Shown here one piece after another: positions 6,958 through 15,766 of a stretch of DNA of 50,458 nucleotides. The position numbers and the translations under genes were made by a program. Source of the DNA: Pelagibacteraceae bacterium AG-422-D23 (GTDB taxonomy: Bacteria; Pseudomonadota; Alphaproteobacteria; Pelagibacterales; Pelagibacteraceae); assembly GCA_003213615.1 (NCBI GenBank), contig QCMQ01000007.1:1-50458 (forward strand), in the 5' to 3' direction. Positions within the stretch are counted from its first letter, which is position 1. Each line of letters begins with the position of its first letter. The notes beneath the pieces are model-generated. The model searched no databases, had not been told where the DNA came from, and was given only the letters and a program-made list of their open reading frames with translations.

Positions 6958-8918
6958 TTTATTTTTTTTAAAAATTTTTTAGTAATATTTTTAATGTTTG
7001 TGCTCTCTAGTCCAAAATATTTATAAATGTCTTTATAGGGTGCACTTTTACCAAATTCATTAATTCCAAAAATAATACCGTTATCACCTACATATTTTTT
7101 CCAACAATCACTTGATCCAGCTTCAATCGATATTTTAAATTTTGTTTCTTCTAAAATTTTATTTTTATAAGATTTTGATTGTAATTCGAAAAGCTCCATA
7201 CAAGGCATTGATATCACTTTGGAATATATTTTATCTTTGGCTAATTTATGGCTAGCCTCGATTGCTAGATTAACTTCAGATCCACTAGCTAATATTGTTA
7301 GACTAATTTTTTTATTTGTTCGTAAAACCTCGTAAGCCCCCAATGAGCAAAAGTTTTTATTTGAGTATGTTTTTCTTACTGGATTTAAATTTTGTCTTGT
7401 TAAAGATAGCACGCTAGGTGTTTTTGAGCTTTTTAAGGCATGCTCCCAACATTCTATAGTCTCAATTCTATCTGCTGGCCTAAATACATTTAAGTTAGGT
7501 ATAGCACGTAAGCCTGAAAGCTGTTCTATAGGTTGATGAGTAGGGCCATCTTCTCCGAGACCAATAGAATCATGAGTCATTACATAAATGACTCTTTTTT
7601 TCATTAATGCTGATAATCTAATCGAAGGTTTACAATAATCAGAAAATATTAAAAAAGTACCTCCATAAGGAATTAGATTGCTGTGAAGTGCAATACCATT
7701 CATAATGCCACTCATTGCATGTTCTCTCACCCCGTAGTGAATGTAGTCTCCAGTAAAATCTCCAGGTTTAATTATTTTATGGTTTTTGGTTTTAGTATTG
7801 TTTGATCCCGCTAAATCAGCAGAGCCACCAATTAAATTATTTTTTTCTTTTGTTAATGCACTCAATGTCATTTCTGAACATTTTCTAGTAGCTAAACTTT
7901 TTGGTTGCTTAATTGCATTTTCTTTTTCTTTCTTGAGCGCTATAGTAAAGTTGTTTTTTAAAGTTTGATTAAATTTTATTTTTTTTCTTTTAAATATTTT
8001 GCTCCATTTTTTTTCTAATATTTCGCCTTTTTGACCAATTTTTCTCCAATCTTTTAAAATTTGATTTGGTATTTCAAAAGGTTTACTTTTCCAATTTAAG
8101 CCTTTTCTTACAAGCTTGATTTCATCTGCTCCCAATGGACTTCCATGGGATGATGCTTTTCCTGATTTATTAGGTGAACCATATCCAATTTTTGTTTTAC
8201 AAGAAATCACAGTAGGTTTTTTAGCTCTCTGAACTTTTTTTAGTGCTTTAAAAATTTCTTTTTCATTATGACCATTGATAGAAATATAGTCCCAACCATA
8301 TCCTTCAAATCTTTTTTTAAAATTATCTGAAACTGCGAGACTTGTTGGACCATCAATTGAAATTGAATTGTTATCAAATAGCATAACTAAATTTTTAAGT
8401 TTCAAATGTCCCGCTAAACTCATCGCTTCATGACTTATTCCTTCCATTAAGCATCCATCACCAGCTAAAACGTAAGTTTTGTGATTAATTAAATCTTTAC
8501 CTATTTTATTTTTTAAAATTTCCTCAGCGATTGCAAAACCAACTGCATTAGATATACCTTGTCCAAGAGGACCTGTTGTAGTTTCAATACCTGTTTTCGG
8601 ATGATATTCAGGGTGTCCAGCACAAATAGAATTTAGCTGCCTAAATTTTTTAATATTATTAATTGATATGCTTTTATACCCCGTTAGGTAGAGCAAAGAA
8701 TATAAAAGCATAGAACCATGACCAGCAGACAAAACAAATCTATCTCTATTTAACCAATCTGGATTCTTTGGATTAAATCTCAAAAATTTTTTAAATAGCA
8801 CTGTTGCAACATCTGCCATACCCATAGGCATTCCTGGGTGACCTGAATTTGCCTTTTGAACAGCATCAATTGATAAAAATCTGATGCAATTAGCTAAATC
8901 GTTGTGTAGTTTGCTCAA
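6954..8918 (-). CDS. tkt: transketolase
   Basis: This 654-aa ThDP-dependent enzyme transfers two-carbon ketol units between sugar phosphates in the non-oxidative pentose phosphate pathway. Seen are the N-terminal RFLSIDAVQKANSGHPGMP, the ThDP motif GDGCLMEGISHEA with downstream DNNSISIDG, the pyrimidine-domain GVREHAMSGIMNG, and EDGPTHQPIEQL. It is the first gene of the minus-strand run with gap, pgk and aldolase. The 53-base divergent gap to the coiled-coil gene at 8972 presumably holds both promoters. Length is typical. Confidence 0.97.
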   Translation of the reverse strand: MSKLHNDLANCIRFLSIDAVQKANSGHPGMPMGMADVATVLFKKFLRFNPKNPDWLNRDRFVLSAGHGSMLLYSLLYLTGYKSISINNIKKFRQLNSICAGHPEYHPKTGIETTTGPLGQGISNAVGFAIAEEILKNKIGKDLINHKTYVLAGDGCLMEGISHEAMSLAGHLKLKNLVMLFDNNSISIDGPTSLAVSDNFKKRFEGYGWDYISINGHNEKEIFKALKKVQRAKKPTVISCKTKIGYGSPNKSGKASSHGSPLGADEIKLVRKGLNWKSKPFEIPNQILKDWRKIGQKGEILEKKWSKIFKRKKIKFNQTLKNNFTIALKKEKENAIKQPKSLATRKCSEMTLSALTKEKNNLIGGSADLAGSNNTKTKNHKIIKPGDFTGDYIHYGVREHAMSGIMNGIALHSNLIPYGGTFLIFSDYCKPSIRLSALMKKRVIYVMTHDSIGLGEDGPTHQPIEQLSGLRAIPNLNVFRPADRIETIECWEHALKSSKTPSVLSLTRQNLNPVRKTYSNKNFCSLGAYEVLRTNKKISLTILASGSEVNLAIEASHKLAKDKIYSKVISMPCMELFELQSKSYKNKILEETKFKISIEAGSSDCWKKYVGDNGIIFGINEFGKSAPYKDIYKYFGLESTNIKNITKKFLKKIK

Positions 8919-8971
8919 AATTATCCTGACTAGACTAAGAAGAATCTATTTAATAATATAAACATATATAT

Positions 8972-9295
8972 ATGAATTCTATAGACGAAAAAGAAAAAAA
9001 ATTAAACATAGCATTAGAAGAATTAAAAAATTTAGATCTAACAAATCCTGAATTACAAAAAAATATTGAAAATTTAAGCACAAAACAAAATCAATTAGAA
9101 ATTGAAAAAACACAAATTGAAGAAAAATATAAAACTTTGCTCGAGGAACATGAAAATCTTTCAAAAAAACTTGAGGATTTAAAAAGTAAAGAAAAGCTCG
9201 AAGAAAGAAAACAAATAGAATTTTCTGAAAAAATTGATGAACTTAATCAAGAAACCGACACACTATTGGATGAAATAGATAAATGGCAAATGTAA
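8972..9295 (+). CDS. small coiled-coil protein upstream of zapA
   Basis: This 107-aa, highly charged protein is predicted to be nearly all coiled coil. Heptad-like Leu/Ile spacing runs through the whole chain, with no signal peptide and no membrane segment. It overlaps zapA by 13 bases. The position matches the small DUF4164-like coiled-coil genes found before zapA in many alphaproteobacteria, so a cell-division or ZapA-related role is plausible. Low complexity makes homology hard to judge. The start is ATG at 8972. Confidence 0.75.
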   Translation: MNSIDEKEKKLNIALEELKNLDLTNPELQKNIENLSTKQNQLEIEKTQIEEKYKTLLEEHENLSKKLEDLKSKEKLEERKQIEFSEKIDELNQETDTLLDEIDKWQM

Positions 9296-9729
9296 GTATA
9301 AAATTTAATAATAAAGAGTTTTTGCTTGCTTGTGAAGATGGACAAGAGGAGCACTTAGAAGAATTATTAATTCAGATTAACAAAAAGTTTAATAATTTAA
9401 AAAATGATTTGGGAAATCTAGGTGAAAATAAACTTTTATTAATTACAGCTGTAAAAATAATGGATGAATATTACGAAACTAAGAAAAAAGTAGATCAAAA
9501 AAAAGAAGAATTAAACGATCTATCAAACAAATTTAAAGAACTAAAATCTCTAATTTATGATTACAAGGACAAAAAAGAAACTGAAATTGAAAAACTAAAT
9601 CTTGATCATGAAAATTTAAAACAAGAAATTGATGATAATCAAAAAAAATACGAAAATTTAATTGACGAGGCTGCTGATCAAATATCAAATTTTGTAAAAA
9701 AAGCAAAATTAGAAAACATATCAAAGTAG
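9283..9729 (+). CDS. zapA: cell division protein ZapA
   Basis: This 148-aa protein has the ZapA fold: an N-terminal beta-alpha head (ANVSIKFNNKEFLLACEDGQEEHLEELL), then LLLITAVKIMDEYYE and a long C-terminal coiled coil. ZapA cross-links FtsZ protofilaments at the division ring. It is longer than the usual 100-110 aa because of an extended coiled coil. It overlaps the preceding coiled-coil gene by 13 bases, and fau follows after four bases. In many proteobacteria the 6S RNA gene lies at this junction, but there is no room for it here. Confidence 0.88.
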   Translation: MANVSIKFNNKEFLLACEDGQEEHLEELLIQINKKFNNLKNDLGNLGENKLLLITAVKIMDEYYETKKKVDQKKEELNDLSNKFKELKSLIYDYKDKKETEIEKLNLDHENLKQEIDDNQKKYENLIDEAADQISNFVKKAKLENISK

Positions 9730-9733
9730 GTTT

Positions 9734-10279
9734 GTGAGTAAATTCAAGCTAAGAATTAAAATTTTAAATCTTAGAAAAAAAAATTCGTATAAAAAACTTA
9801 GTCTCCATCCTTACAGAATTTATCAATTTTTAAAAAAAAATAAAATTAATTTCAAAAATGTAGGAGGGTATTATCCTTATAATCATGAGATTGATGACTT
9901 AGATATGCTTAATTTTTTAAGAAACAAAAGATCAAATATTTCCTTACCAATAATTAGAGAAAATAATCAAATGGATTTTTTTGAGTGGACAAATAAAGAT
10001 CCTTTAAAAATTAACAAGTATGGAATTGCTGAGCCAACTTTAGGAAAGAAAATTTACCCAGATATAATATTTGTTCCTTTAGTAGCTTATGATGATGATT
10101 TGAATAGATTAGGCTATGGCGGAGGATTTTATGATCGTTATTTAGAAAAAATATCTAAAATTAAAAAAATTTTTAAAATTGGATTAGGATTTTCATACCA
10201 GGAAATAAAAAAAATTCCTATCAACAAGTATGATAAGAAACTTGATTTAATAGTAACCGAGAAAAAAATTATACAATGA
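9734..10279 (+). CDS. fau: 5-formyltetrahydrofolate cyclo-ligase
   Basis: This 181-aa enzyme converts 5-formyl-THF to 5,10-methenyl-THF with ATP, returning the storage form of folate to one-carbon metabolism. The diagnostic phosphate-binding motif GYGGGFYDRY is at residues 127-136, with PDIIFVPLVAYD just before it. The start is GTG at 9734, four bases after zapA. The zapA-fau neighbourhood is conserved in proteobacteria. The next gene overlaps its stop by four bases. Confidence 0.93.
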   Translation: MSKFKLRIKILNLRKKNSYKKLSLHPYRIYQFLKKNKINFKNVGGYYPYNHEIDDLDMLNFLRNKRSNISLPIIRENNQMDFFEWTNKDPLKINKYGIAEPTLGKKIYPDIIFVPLVAYDDDLNRLGYGGGFYDRYLEKISKIKKIFKIGLGFSYQEIKKIPINKYDKKLDLIVTEKKIIQ

Positions 10280-11079
10280 GAATTTTATTTTTAGGAGATG
10301 TTGTTGGAATTTCTGGATGTTCTAAATTAACAAGCAATTTATTAAATGAAATTGATAAAAAGAAAATTGATTTTGTAATTGTTAACGGTGAAAATGCTGC
10401 AATTCAAGGTGTGGGGCTAACTAAAGAAATATGTAAGGATTTTTTTAATAGTGGAGTTGATGTTATCACAACCGGCAATCATGTTTGGGATCAAAAAGAA
10501 ATAATGGAATTTATTGATAAAGAAGAAAGATTATTAAGACCCAACAATTTATTTGAACCTGCACCAGGAAAAGGTTTTCAGATTTATAAAACAAAGAATG
10601 ATATTAAAATTGGAGTTCTTAATTTGATGGGCAATGTTTTTATGAAAAAGTGTGAAGATGTTTTTGAAGCTTCTCAAAAATTTTTAAAAGAAAATGAGAT
10701 GAAAAAGGATTTTGATTTACTTGTAGTTGACTTCCATGGGGAAATTACTAGTGAAAAAAATGCTATAGGACATCTATTTGATGGAAAGGCAACTCTCGTG
10801 GTTGGAACTCATACTCATATTCCAACAAATGATGCCAGAATACTCAATAATGGCACTGGATATCAAACCGATGCAGGCATGTGTGGGGATTATGATTCAG
10901 TGATTGGAATGAATAAAGAAAATTCTTTAAATAGATTTTTAAAAAAGAATTCAGTGAAACACTTTCCTGCTACTGGAGATGCTACTTTGTGTGGTGTTAT
11001 AGTAGATTGTGATATAAAAACAGGTTTAGCAATAGGCATCAAAAGCTATGTATATGGAAATCAACTAAAAAATATTTAA
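10276..11079 (+). CDS. TIGR00282/YmdB family metallophosphoesterase
   Basis: This 267-aa calcineurin-like phosphoesterase has the YmdB pattern: GDVVGISG at the N-terminus, VNGENAA, the GVDVITTGNHVWDQKE block, VVDFHGE and VVGTHTHIPTNDARIL. Bacillus YmdB hydrolyses 2',3'-cyclic nucleotides; the substrate of the alphaproteobacterial versions is not settled. Metal-binding Asp, Asn and His residues all appear intact. It is coupled to fau by an ATGA overlap, and yebC follows six bases later. Confidence 0.92.
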   Translation: MRILFLGDVVGISGCSKLTSNLLNEIDKKKIDFVIVNGENAAIQGVGLTKEICKDFFNSGVDVITTGNHVWDQKEIMEFIDKEERLLRPNNLFEPAPGKGFQIYKTKNDIKIGVLNLMGNVFMKKCEDVFEASQKFLKENEMKKDFDLLVVDFHGEITSEKNAIGHLFDGKATLVVGTHTHIPTNDARILNNGTGYQTDAGMCGDYDSVIGMNKENSLNRFLKKNSVKHFPATGDATLCGVIVDCDIKTGLAIGIKSYVYGNQLKNI

Positions 11080-11084
11080 AGATC

Positions 11085-11810
11085 ATGGCAGGACATTCAC
11101 ATTGGGCAGGAATAAAACATAAAAAAGGTAAGGCTGATAAGCAAAGATCAAAGATATTTTCAAAATTATCTAAAGAGATTACTGTTGCTGCAAAACTTGG
11201 TGACAAAGATCCAGCAATGAACCCCAGACTAAGATCTGCAGTACAGGCTGCTAGATCTGCAAATATGCCTAAAGATAATATTGAAAGAGCAATAGACAAA
11301 TCTTCTGCAGCTACAGGATCAAATTTTGAAAATTTAAGATATGAGGGGTTTGGACCAGAAAAGATTGCTGTTATAGTTGAAACTTTGACAGATAACAAAA
11401 ATAGGACCGCATCAAATATTAGAACTATTTTTCAAAAAAGTGGTGGGAGCTTAGGAACTCAAGGTTCAGCATCTCATAATTTTCAACAATTGGGTATAAT
11501 CAAAATTGATAAAAAAGAGATATCTGATGAAACAATTTTAGATTTAGCGATTGAGTCTGGAGCTGATGAATGTTTGTCGTATGATGATTATCATGAGGTC
11601 CAGTGTCAAATGAGCGAGATATATAATGTAAAAAAAAATCTTGAGAAAATTATTGTGAATTTTATTTCTACAGAAATTGAATGGGTCCCGTTAAATGGTG
11701 TTGAAGTAAATAAAGATAATAAAGATAGTGTTTTAGATTTTTTAGAAACTCTTGAGGAAGATGACGATGTTCAGAACGTTTATTCTAACGTTAATTTAGG
11801 TGGTATTTAA
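11085..11810 (+). CDS. yebC: YebC/PmpR family protein
   Basis: This is a full-length (241 aa) YebC-family protein. The N-terminal signature AGHSHWAGIKHKKGKADKQR is followed by PRLRSAVQAARSANMPKDNI and YEGFGP, all diagnostic. The family was annotated as DNA-binding transcriptional regulators; more recent work links members to relief of ribosome stalling at proline stretches. It precedes the ruvC-like gene with a one-base overlap, as in the classical yebC-ruvC order. Confidence 0.96.
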   Translation: MAGHSHWAGIKHKKGKADKQRSKIFSKLSKEITVAAKLGDKDPAMNPRLRSAVQAARSANMPKDNIERAIDKSSAATGSNFENLRYEGFGPEKIAVIVETLTDNKNRTASNIRTIFQKSGGSLGTQGSASHNFQQLGIIKIDKKEISDETILDLAIESGADECLSYDDYHEVQCQMSEIYNVKKNLEKIIVNFISTEIEWVPLNGVEVNKDNKDSVLDFLETLEEDDDVQNVYSNVNLGGI

Positions 11811-12304
11811 TGATGATTATTGGAATTGACCCAGGCATCTCAGGTTCAATCTGTTTTTTTCAGGACGGTATAATAAAAGATGTAATTGAAATGCCAACCA
11901 TGACAGATGGTAAGAAGAATAAGCGACAAGTAAATGGTGCTCAAATATTTAATGAAATTAGCAAAAGGATAGACAAATTTGATAAAAAAAATATAAAGGT
12001 TGTCATTGAACAAGTTTCTGCAATGCCTGGCCAAGGCGTTACCAGTATGTTTAATTTTGGTCAATCTTTCGGTATTTTAAAGGGGATATGCAGCGCAATG
12101 CATTTATCTGTTTATTATGTTAGGCCTGCTAAGTGGAAAAAATACTTTAATCTTATTAATTCAGAAAAAGATGCGAGCAGAACAAGAGCTATTGAAATTT
12201 TTCCATATTTTTCATCACAATTGTCAAAAAAGAAAGATAATAACAAGGCAGATGCTATTCTAATAGCTAGTTTTTTCTTCGAAACTTATCAAAAAGAAGA
12301 GTAA
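11810..12304 (+). CDS. RuvC-like Holliday junction resolvase, phage-type
   Basis: This 164-aa RNase H-fold nuclease sits where ruvC normally lies. Acidic residues D7 (GIDPG), E67 (VIEQVSAMPGQG) and D148 (NKADAILIAS) match a RuvC-type two-metal site, with D143 a possible fourth ligand. The central motif MPGQGVTSMFNFGQ and the later PAKWKK are what I know from phage and prophage RuvC-like resolvases rather than from canonical RuvC. The usual ADAADALA of E. coli RuvC is replaced by DNNKADAILIA. No ruvA or ruvB follows; tolQ starts 54 bases on. Role as the chromosomal resolvase is inferred from position. Confidence 0.85.
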   Translation: MMIIGIDPGISGSICFFQDGIIKDVIEMPTMTDGKKNKRQVNGAQIFNEISKRIDKFDKKNIKVVIEQVSAMPGQGVTSMFNFGQSFGILKGICSAMHLSVYYVRPAKWKKYFNLINSEKDASRTRAIEIFPYFSSQLSKKKDNNKADAILIASFFFETYQKEE

Positions 12305-12327
12305 TCAATTTAAATTAATAGACAAAA

Positions 12328-12351
12328 TCATGACACATTTACGTGTGATGA
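12328..12351 (+). promoter_or_regulatory. inverted repeat in the tolQ leader
   Basis: TCATGACAC (12328-12336) and GTGTGATGA (12343-12351) form an inverted repeat matching at 8 of 9 positions around a 6-base spacer, ending seven bases before the tolQ ATG. It could be an RNA stem-loop near the ribosome binding site or a dimeric repressor operator at the head of the tol operon. The function is inferred from position only. Confidence 0.4.
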
Positions 12352-12357
12352 GTAAGA

Positions 12358-13032
12358 ATGGAAGCAGATATAGCAGCAAAAGCAGTTGAATTAGGAACAA
12401 ATACCGATTTTTCATTATTTAGTTTATTTTTTAGAGCAGACATAATTGTTAAGTCTGTAATGATTATATTAATATTGTGTTCAATATATTCTTGGGCTGT
12501 AATTATTGAAAAGTTTCGTTTATTTAAAAAAATAAATAAATCTTCAGAAGAATTTGAAGAAAAATTCTGGAATTCTAAATCTGCTGAAACTTTTTACAAT
12601 AGTTTACCTAGTAAACTTGAAGATCCAATGTCAATTGTGTTTCAAGATGCAATGGAAGGATTACTTAAAAAAAAAACAAGAACTAATATTAGTGAAAGAA
12701 TGAATGCATTTCTAGAGTCAGGAATTGAAAAACAAATGACAAAAATTGAAAAAGGTTTTACTTTTTTAGCAACAGTAGGTTCAACAGCACCATTTATTGG
12801 ATTGTTTGGAACTGTGTGGGGAATTATGAATTCTTTTCAATCTATAGCTATTTCAAGAAACACAAGTCTTGCGATAGTTGCACCGGGAATAGCAGAAGCT
12901 TTATTTGCAACTGCACTTGGTTTATTGGCTGCAATACCAGCAGTAGTGGCATACAATAAATTCAATAATGATGCCAAAAAATATTCAGAAAAATTAGAAA
13001 ATTTTTCAAAAAGATTTTTAACAATTGTTTAA
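12358..13032 (+). CDS. tolQ: Tol-Pal system protein TolQ
   Basis: This 224-aa inner-membrane protein is the ExbB/MotA-like proton-channel subunit of Tol-Pal, which energises outer-membrane constriction at division. Three membrane segments are seen: residues about 28-48 (IIVKSVMIILILCSIYSWAV), 134-157 (FTFLATVGSTAPFIGLFGTV) and 176-200 (APGIAEALFATALGLLAAIP). It is followed without a gap by tolR. It is the first gene of the Tol operon, and ybgC is absent from the usual position in front of it. Confidence 0.96.
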   Translation: MEADIAAKAVELGTNTDFSLFSLFFRADIIVKSVMIILILCSIYSWAVIIEKFRLFKKINKSSEEFEEKFWNSKSAETFYNSLPSKLEDPMSIVFQDAMEGLLKKKTRTNISERMNAFLESGIEKQMTKIEKGFTFLATVGSTAPFIGLFGTVWGIMNSFQSIAISRNTSLAIVAPGIAEALFATALGLLAAIPAVVAYNKFNNDAKKYSEKLENFSKRFLTIV

Positions 13033-13449
13033 ATGGCATTTAAATTAAATCGTTCTTCTAAAGAACCAATGAGTGAAATAAATGTTACACCTTTTGTGGA
13101 TGTAATGCTTGTATTGTTAATAATTTTTATGGTTACAGCACCATTGTTAACTGTTGGCGTTCAAGTTGATTTACCGGAAAGTTCAGCAGACTCTTTGCCA
13201 GAAGAGACAGAACCTTTAACACTTTCAATTAATGCAAAAGGTGAAATTTTTATTCAAGAAGCAAAAGTTGAATATGATAATATTATTGCAAAGGTATTAG
13301 CGGTTTCAAAAAATAGAACTGATACCAGAATTTATGTTAGAGGTGATAAAACTATAAATTATGGAAGAGTTTTAGAAATAATGGGATTACTATCAGGATC
13401 TGGTTTTACTAAAGTAGCATTGATTTCAGAACCATATAAACAAAGGTAA
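13033..13449 (+). CDS. tolR: Tol-Pal system protein TolR
   Basis: This 138-aa ExbD-like protein has one N-terminal membrane helix (about residues 21-41) containing the essential Asp23 in TPFVDVMLVLLIIF and a periplasmic domain. Together with TolQ it forms the proton-driven motor. The preceding MSEINVTPFVD box is diagnostic. It starts on the base after tolQ, and tolA follows five bases later. Length is typical. Confidence 0.97.
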   Translation: MAFKLNRSSKEPMSEINVTPFVDVMLVLLIIFMVTAPLLTVGVQVDLPESSADSLPEETEPLTLSINAKGEIFIQEAKVEYDNIIAKVLAVSKNRTDTRIYVRGDKTINYGRVLEIMGLLSGSGFTKVALISEPYKQR

Positions 13450-13454
13450 ATAAA

Positions 13455-14318
13455 GTGAATAGAAGTTTAATTATTTCTTCTGCTTTACATGCTTTGTTAA
13501 TTTTCATTACAGCTATGAGCTTACCTTTTTTGGCAAAGAAACCACTTGATATTCCGCCAGTTGTATCAGTTGAGTTAATTCAAATAGCAGAAAAAACTAA
13601 TATTCCATTTGCACCTAAGGCTAAAAAAATAATTGAGAAAGTAAAAGAGAAAGAAAAGAAACTTGTTTCAGAACAAGCTCCACCAAAAAAAGTAGAAAAA
13701 ACTAAAACAAAAACTGTTCTGGCTCCTGATCAAAATAATAAAAAAATAGAGAATGAAACACCTGAAGCAATTCCACTTCCAGATAAAACTCTAAAAAAAA
13801 TTGAAACAAAAGAGGAAAAAAAACAAAATCCTGAAAAAGTAGATGATGAAGTTAAGCAAGTATCAGAATTTGAAAAAAAAGATTTGTTTGATCCAAATAA
13901 TATTGCTGCTTTAATTGATAAATCAAAAGAAGAGAGTGTAGAAGTTTTAAAAACAAATGACGACATTACTCAAGATCAAGAAAGAAATGTAGAAAATACA
14001 GGTCTTACACTAAGCGAAGAGGATGCTCTTAAGGCCCAAATATTTGGGTGTTGGAGTATTCCATTAGGATTACCATACAATGAAAATTTATTGGTAAGAA
14101 TAAAGTTAAAATTAAAACCTGATGGAACAGTATCAAAAACAGAAATTTTGGACCATGCAAGAATGAATAAACCAGGCCAAGGATTTTATAAGGTTTTAGC
14201 AGAAAGTGCTTTGAGAGCTGTCAAGTTATGCCAACCATTAAGAGTTCCAACAACTGGATATGAAAGATGGAAAGAATTACAATTAAATTTTGATGCAAGA
14301 GAGATGTTAGAAGGGTAG
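13455..14318 (+). CDS. tolA: Tol-Pal system protein TolA
   Basis: This 287-aa protein has the TolA architecture: an N-terminal membrane anchor (SLIISSALHALLIFITAMSL), a Lys/Glu/Pro-rich spacer over about residues 50-170, and a C-terminal TonB/TolA-like domain (QIFGCWSIPLGLPYNENLLV onwards). It spans the periplasm and links TolQR to Pal/TolB. Sequence conservation is low, as usual for TolA, so the position between tolR and tolB carries much of the call. The start is GTG at 13455. Confidence 0.9.
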   Translation: MNRSLIISSALHALLIFITAMSLPFLAKKPLDIPPVVSVELIQIAEKTNIPFAPKAKKIIEKVKEKEKKLVSEQAPPKKVEKTKTKTVLAPDQNNKKIENETPEAIPLPDKTLKKIETKEEKKQNPEKVDDEVKQVSEFEKKDLFDPNNIAALIDKSKEESVEVLKTNDDITQDQERNVENTGLTLSEEDALKAQIFGCWSIPLGLPYNENLLVRIKLKLKPDGTVSKTEILDHARMNKPGQGFYKVLAESALRAVKLCQPLRVPTTGYERWKELQLNFDAREMLEG

Positions 14319-14327
14319 TATATTTAA

Positions 14328-15668
14328 ATGACAAAAAAAATTCTAATTTTATTATTTATATTAATACCTATCAATGCAAATGCTTTAATAGAAGTTGATA
14401 TAACTAGGGGAAATTTAAATCCACTTCCATTAGCAGTTTCTCCCCTGTCAATTGACGAAGAGTCTAAAAAAGGTTTTGAAAAAATACTTAAAAAAGAAAA
14501 TATTGGCTCCGAGATATCAAATGTTGTTGAGAATAACTTGAGAACCTCGGGATTATTTAACCCTCTAGACAAAAAGGCTTTTTTACAAGCTCCTGACATT
14601 GCAAATTTAAAACCAAGATTTGAAGATTGGAATTTAATTAAAGCTCAAGCACTTATTACTGGTAAAGTGAATTATGTTGACGATAAATTAAGAGTTGAGT
14701 TTCGATTATGGGACGTTTTAGCTGCTAAAGAAATGATGGCTTTAGCTTTTACCACAGTCCCTAACAATTGGAGAAGAGTAGGGCATATTATTTCTGATAA
14801 AGTTTACGAAAGGCTGACGGGAGAAAAAGGTTATTTTGATACAAGAATAATTTATGTCTCAGAAGAAGGACCAAAAACACGAAGAATAAAAAAATTAGCA
14901 ATCATGGATCAAGACGGAGCTAATAATAAATTTTTGACATTAGGCAATGAGTTAGTTTTAACACCACGATTTAATCCAGCAAGTCAAATGGTAACTTATT
15001 TGTCTTATTTTAAAAATATGCCAAGGGTTTATTTATTAGATATAGAAACTGGCACACAAGAAGTAGTTGGAGATTTTCCCGGAATGACATTTGCGCCACG
15101 TTTTTCTCCTGATGGTAAAAAAATAATAATGAGTTTTGCTAAAGATGGAAAGTCAGATATTTACACTATGGATTTAGAAAATAGAATTGTTGAAAAAATT
15201 ACTAATCATCCATCAATTGACACTTCCCCATCTTATTCTCCTGATGGAAAATATATTACATTTAATTCTGATAGAAGTGGTTATCAGCAAATTTATGTAA
15301 TGAAGAATGATGGAAGTGATGTAAAAAGAATTTCTTTTAGTAACGGTTTATATGGAACACCAGTATGGTCTCCGAGGGGAGATTTAATTGCATTTACAAA
15401 ATTACATAAAGGTAAATTTTATATAGGCGTAATGAGAACTGATGGTAGTGGTGAAAGATTGTTAACTGAAAATTATTATCAAGAGGCACCATCTTGGTCT
15501 CCAAATGGAAGGGTATTAATATTTTATAGAGAGACAAAAACTAACTCCAAAGGAGAAGGCTTTTCCGCAAAATTGTGGTCTATAGATTTAACGGGTTATA
15601 ATGAGCGGCAAATAAAGACACCAACAGATGCCTCAGACCCATCATGGTCATCTTTATTAAGTAATTAA
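14328..15668 (+). CDS. tolB: Tol-Pal system translocation protein TolB
   Basis: This 446-aa periplasmic protein has a signal peptide with likely cleavage after NANA (residue 19), an N-terminal TolB domain, and a six-bladed beta-propeller marked by repeats such as [28 protein letters not shown] and [10 protein letters not shown]. TolB binds Pal and is released by TolA. It follows tolA by nine bases, and pal comes after a 98-base leader that contains a long hairpin. Length is normal. Confidence 0.97.
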   Translation: MTKKILILLFILIPINANALIEVDITRGNLNPLPLAVSPLSIDEESKKGFEKILKKENIGSEISNVVENNLRTSGLFNPLDKKAFLQAPDIANLKPRFEDWNLIKAQALITGKVNYVDDKLRVEFRLWDVLAAKEMMALAFTTVPNNWRRVGHIISDKVYERLTGEKGYFDTRIIYVSEEGPKTRRIKKLAIMDQDGANNKFLTLGNELVLTPRFNPASQMVTYLSYFKNMPRVYLLDIETGTQEVVGDFPGMTFAPRFSPDGKKIIMSFAKDGKSDIYTMDLENRIVEKITNHPSIDTSPSYSPDGKYITFNSDRSGYQQIYVMKNDGSDVKRISFSNGLYGTPVWSPRGDLIAFTKLHKGKFYIGVMRTDGSGERLLTENYYQEAPSWSPNGRVLIFYRETKTNSKGEGFSAKLWSIDLTGYNERQIKTPTDASDPSWSSLLSN

Positions 15669-15686
15669 GAGATTAATTTTTGTAAA

Positions 15687-15739
15687 TTTCTTGATTTTTA
15701 GACTTGAAACCTCTATCTAGTTGTGAAAAAGTCAAGAAA
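15687..15739 (+). promoter_or_regulatory. long hairpin in the pal leader
   Basis: TTTCTTGATTTTT (15687-15699) pairs with AAAAAGTCAAGAAA (15726-15739) to give a stem of about 13 bp with one G-U pair, around a loop of about 26 bases. It lies between the tolB stop and the pal Shine-Dalgarno at 15754. It could protect the 5' end of a processed pal mRNA, hold a promoter or adjust pal output relative to tolB. No T-run follows the 3' arm, so it is not a standard terminator. Confidence 0.5.
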
Positions 15740-15766
15740 TTGAAATTAGCAGCAAGGAGCAATTTA

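Noticed and set aside
15704..15766. Longer pal frame from TTG at 15704
   Set aside because: It would bury the lipoprotein signal peptide. ATG at 15767 has AAGGAG at the right distance and gives a standard lipobox.
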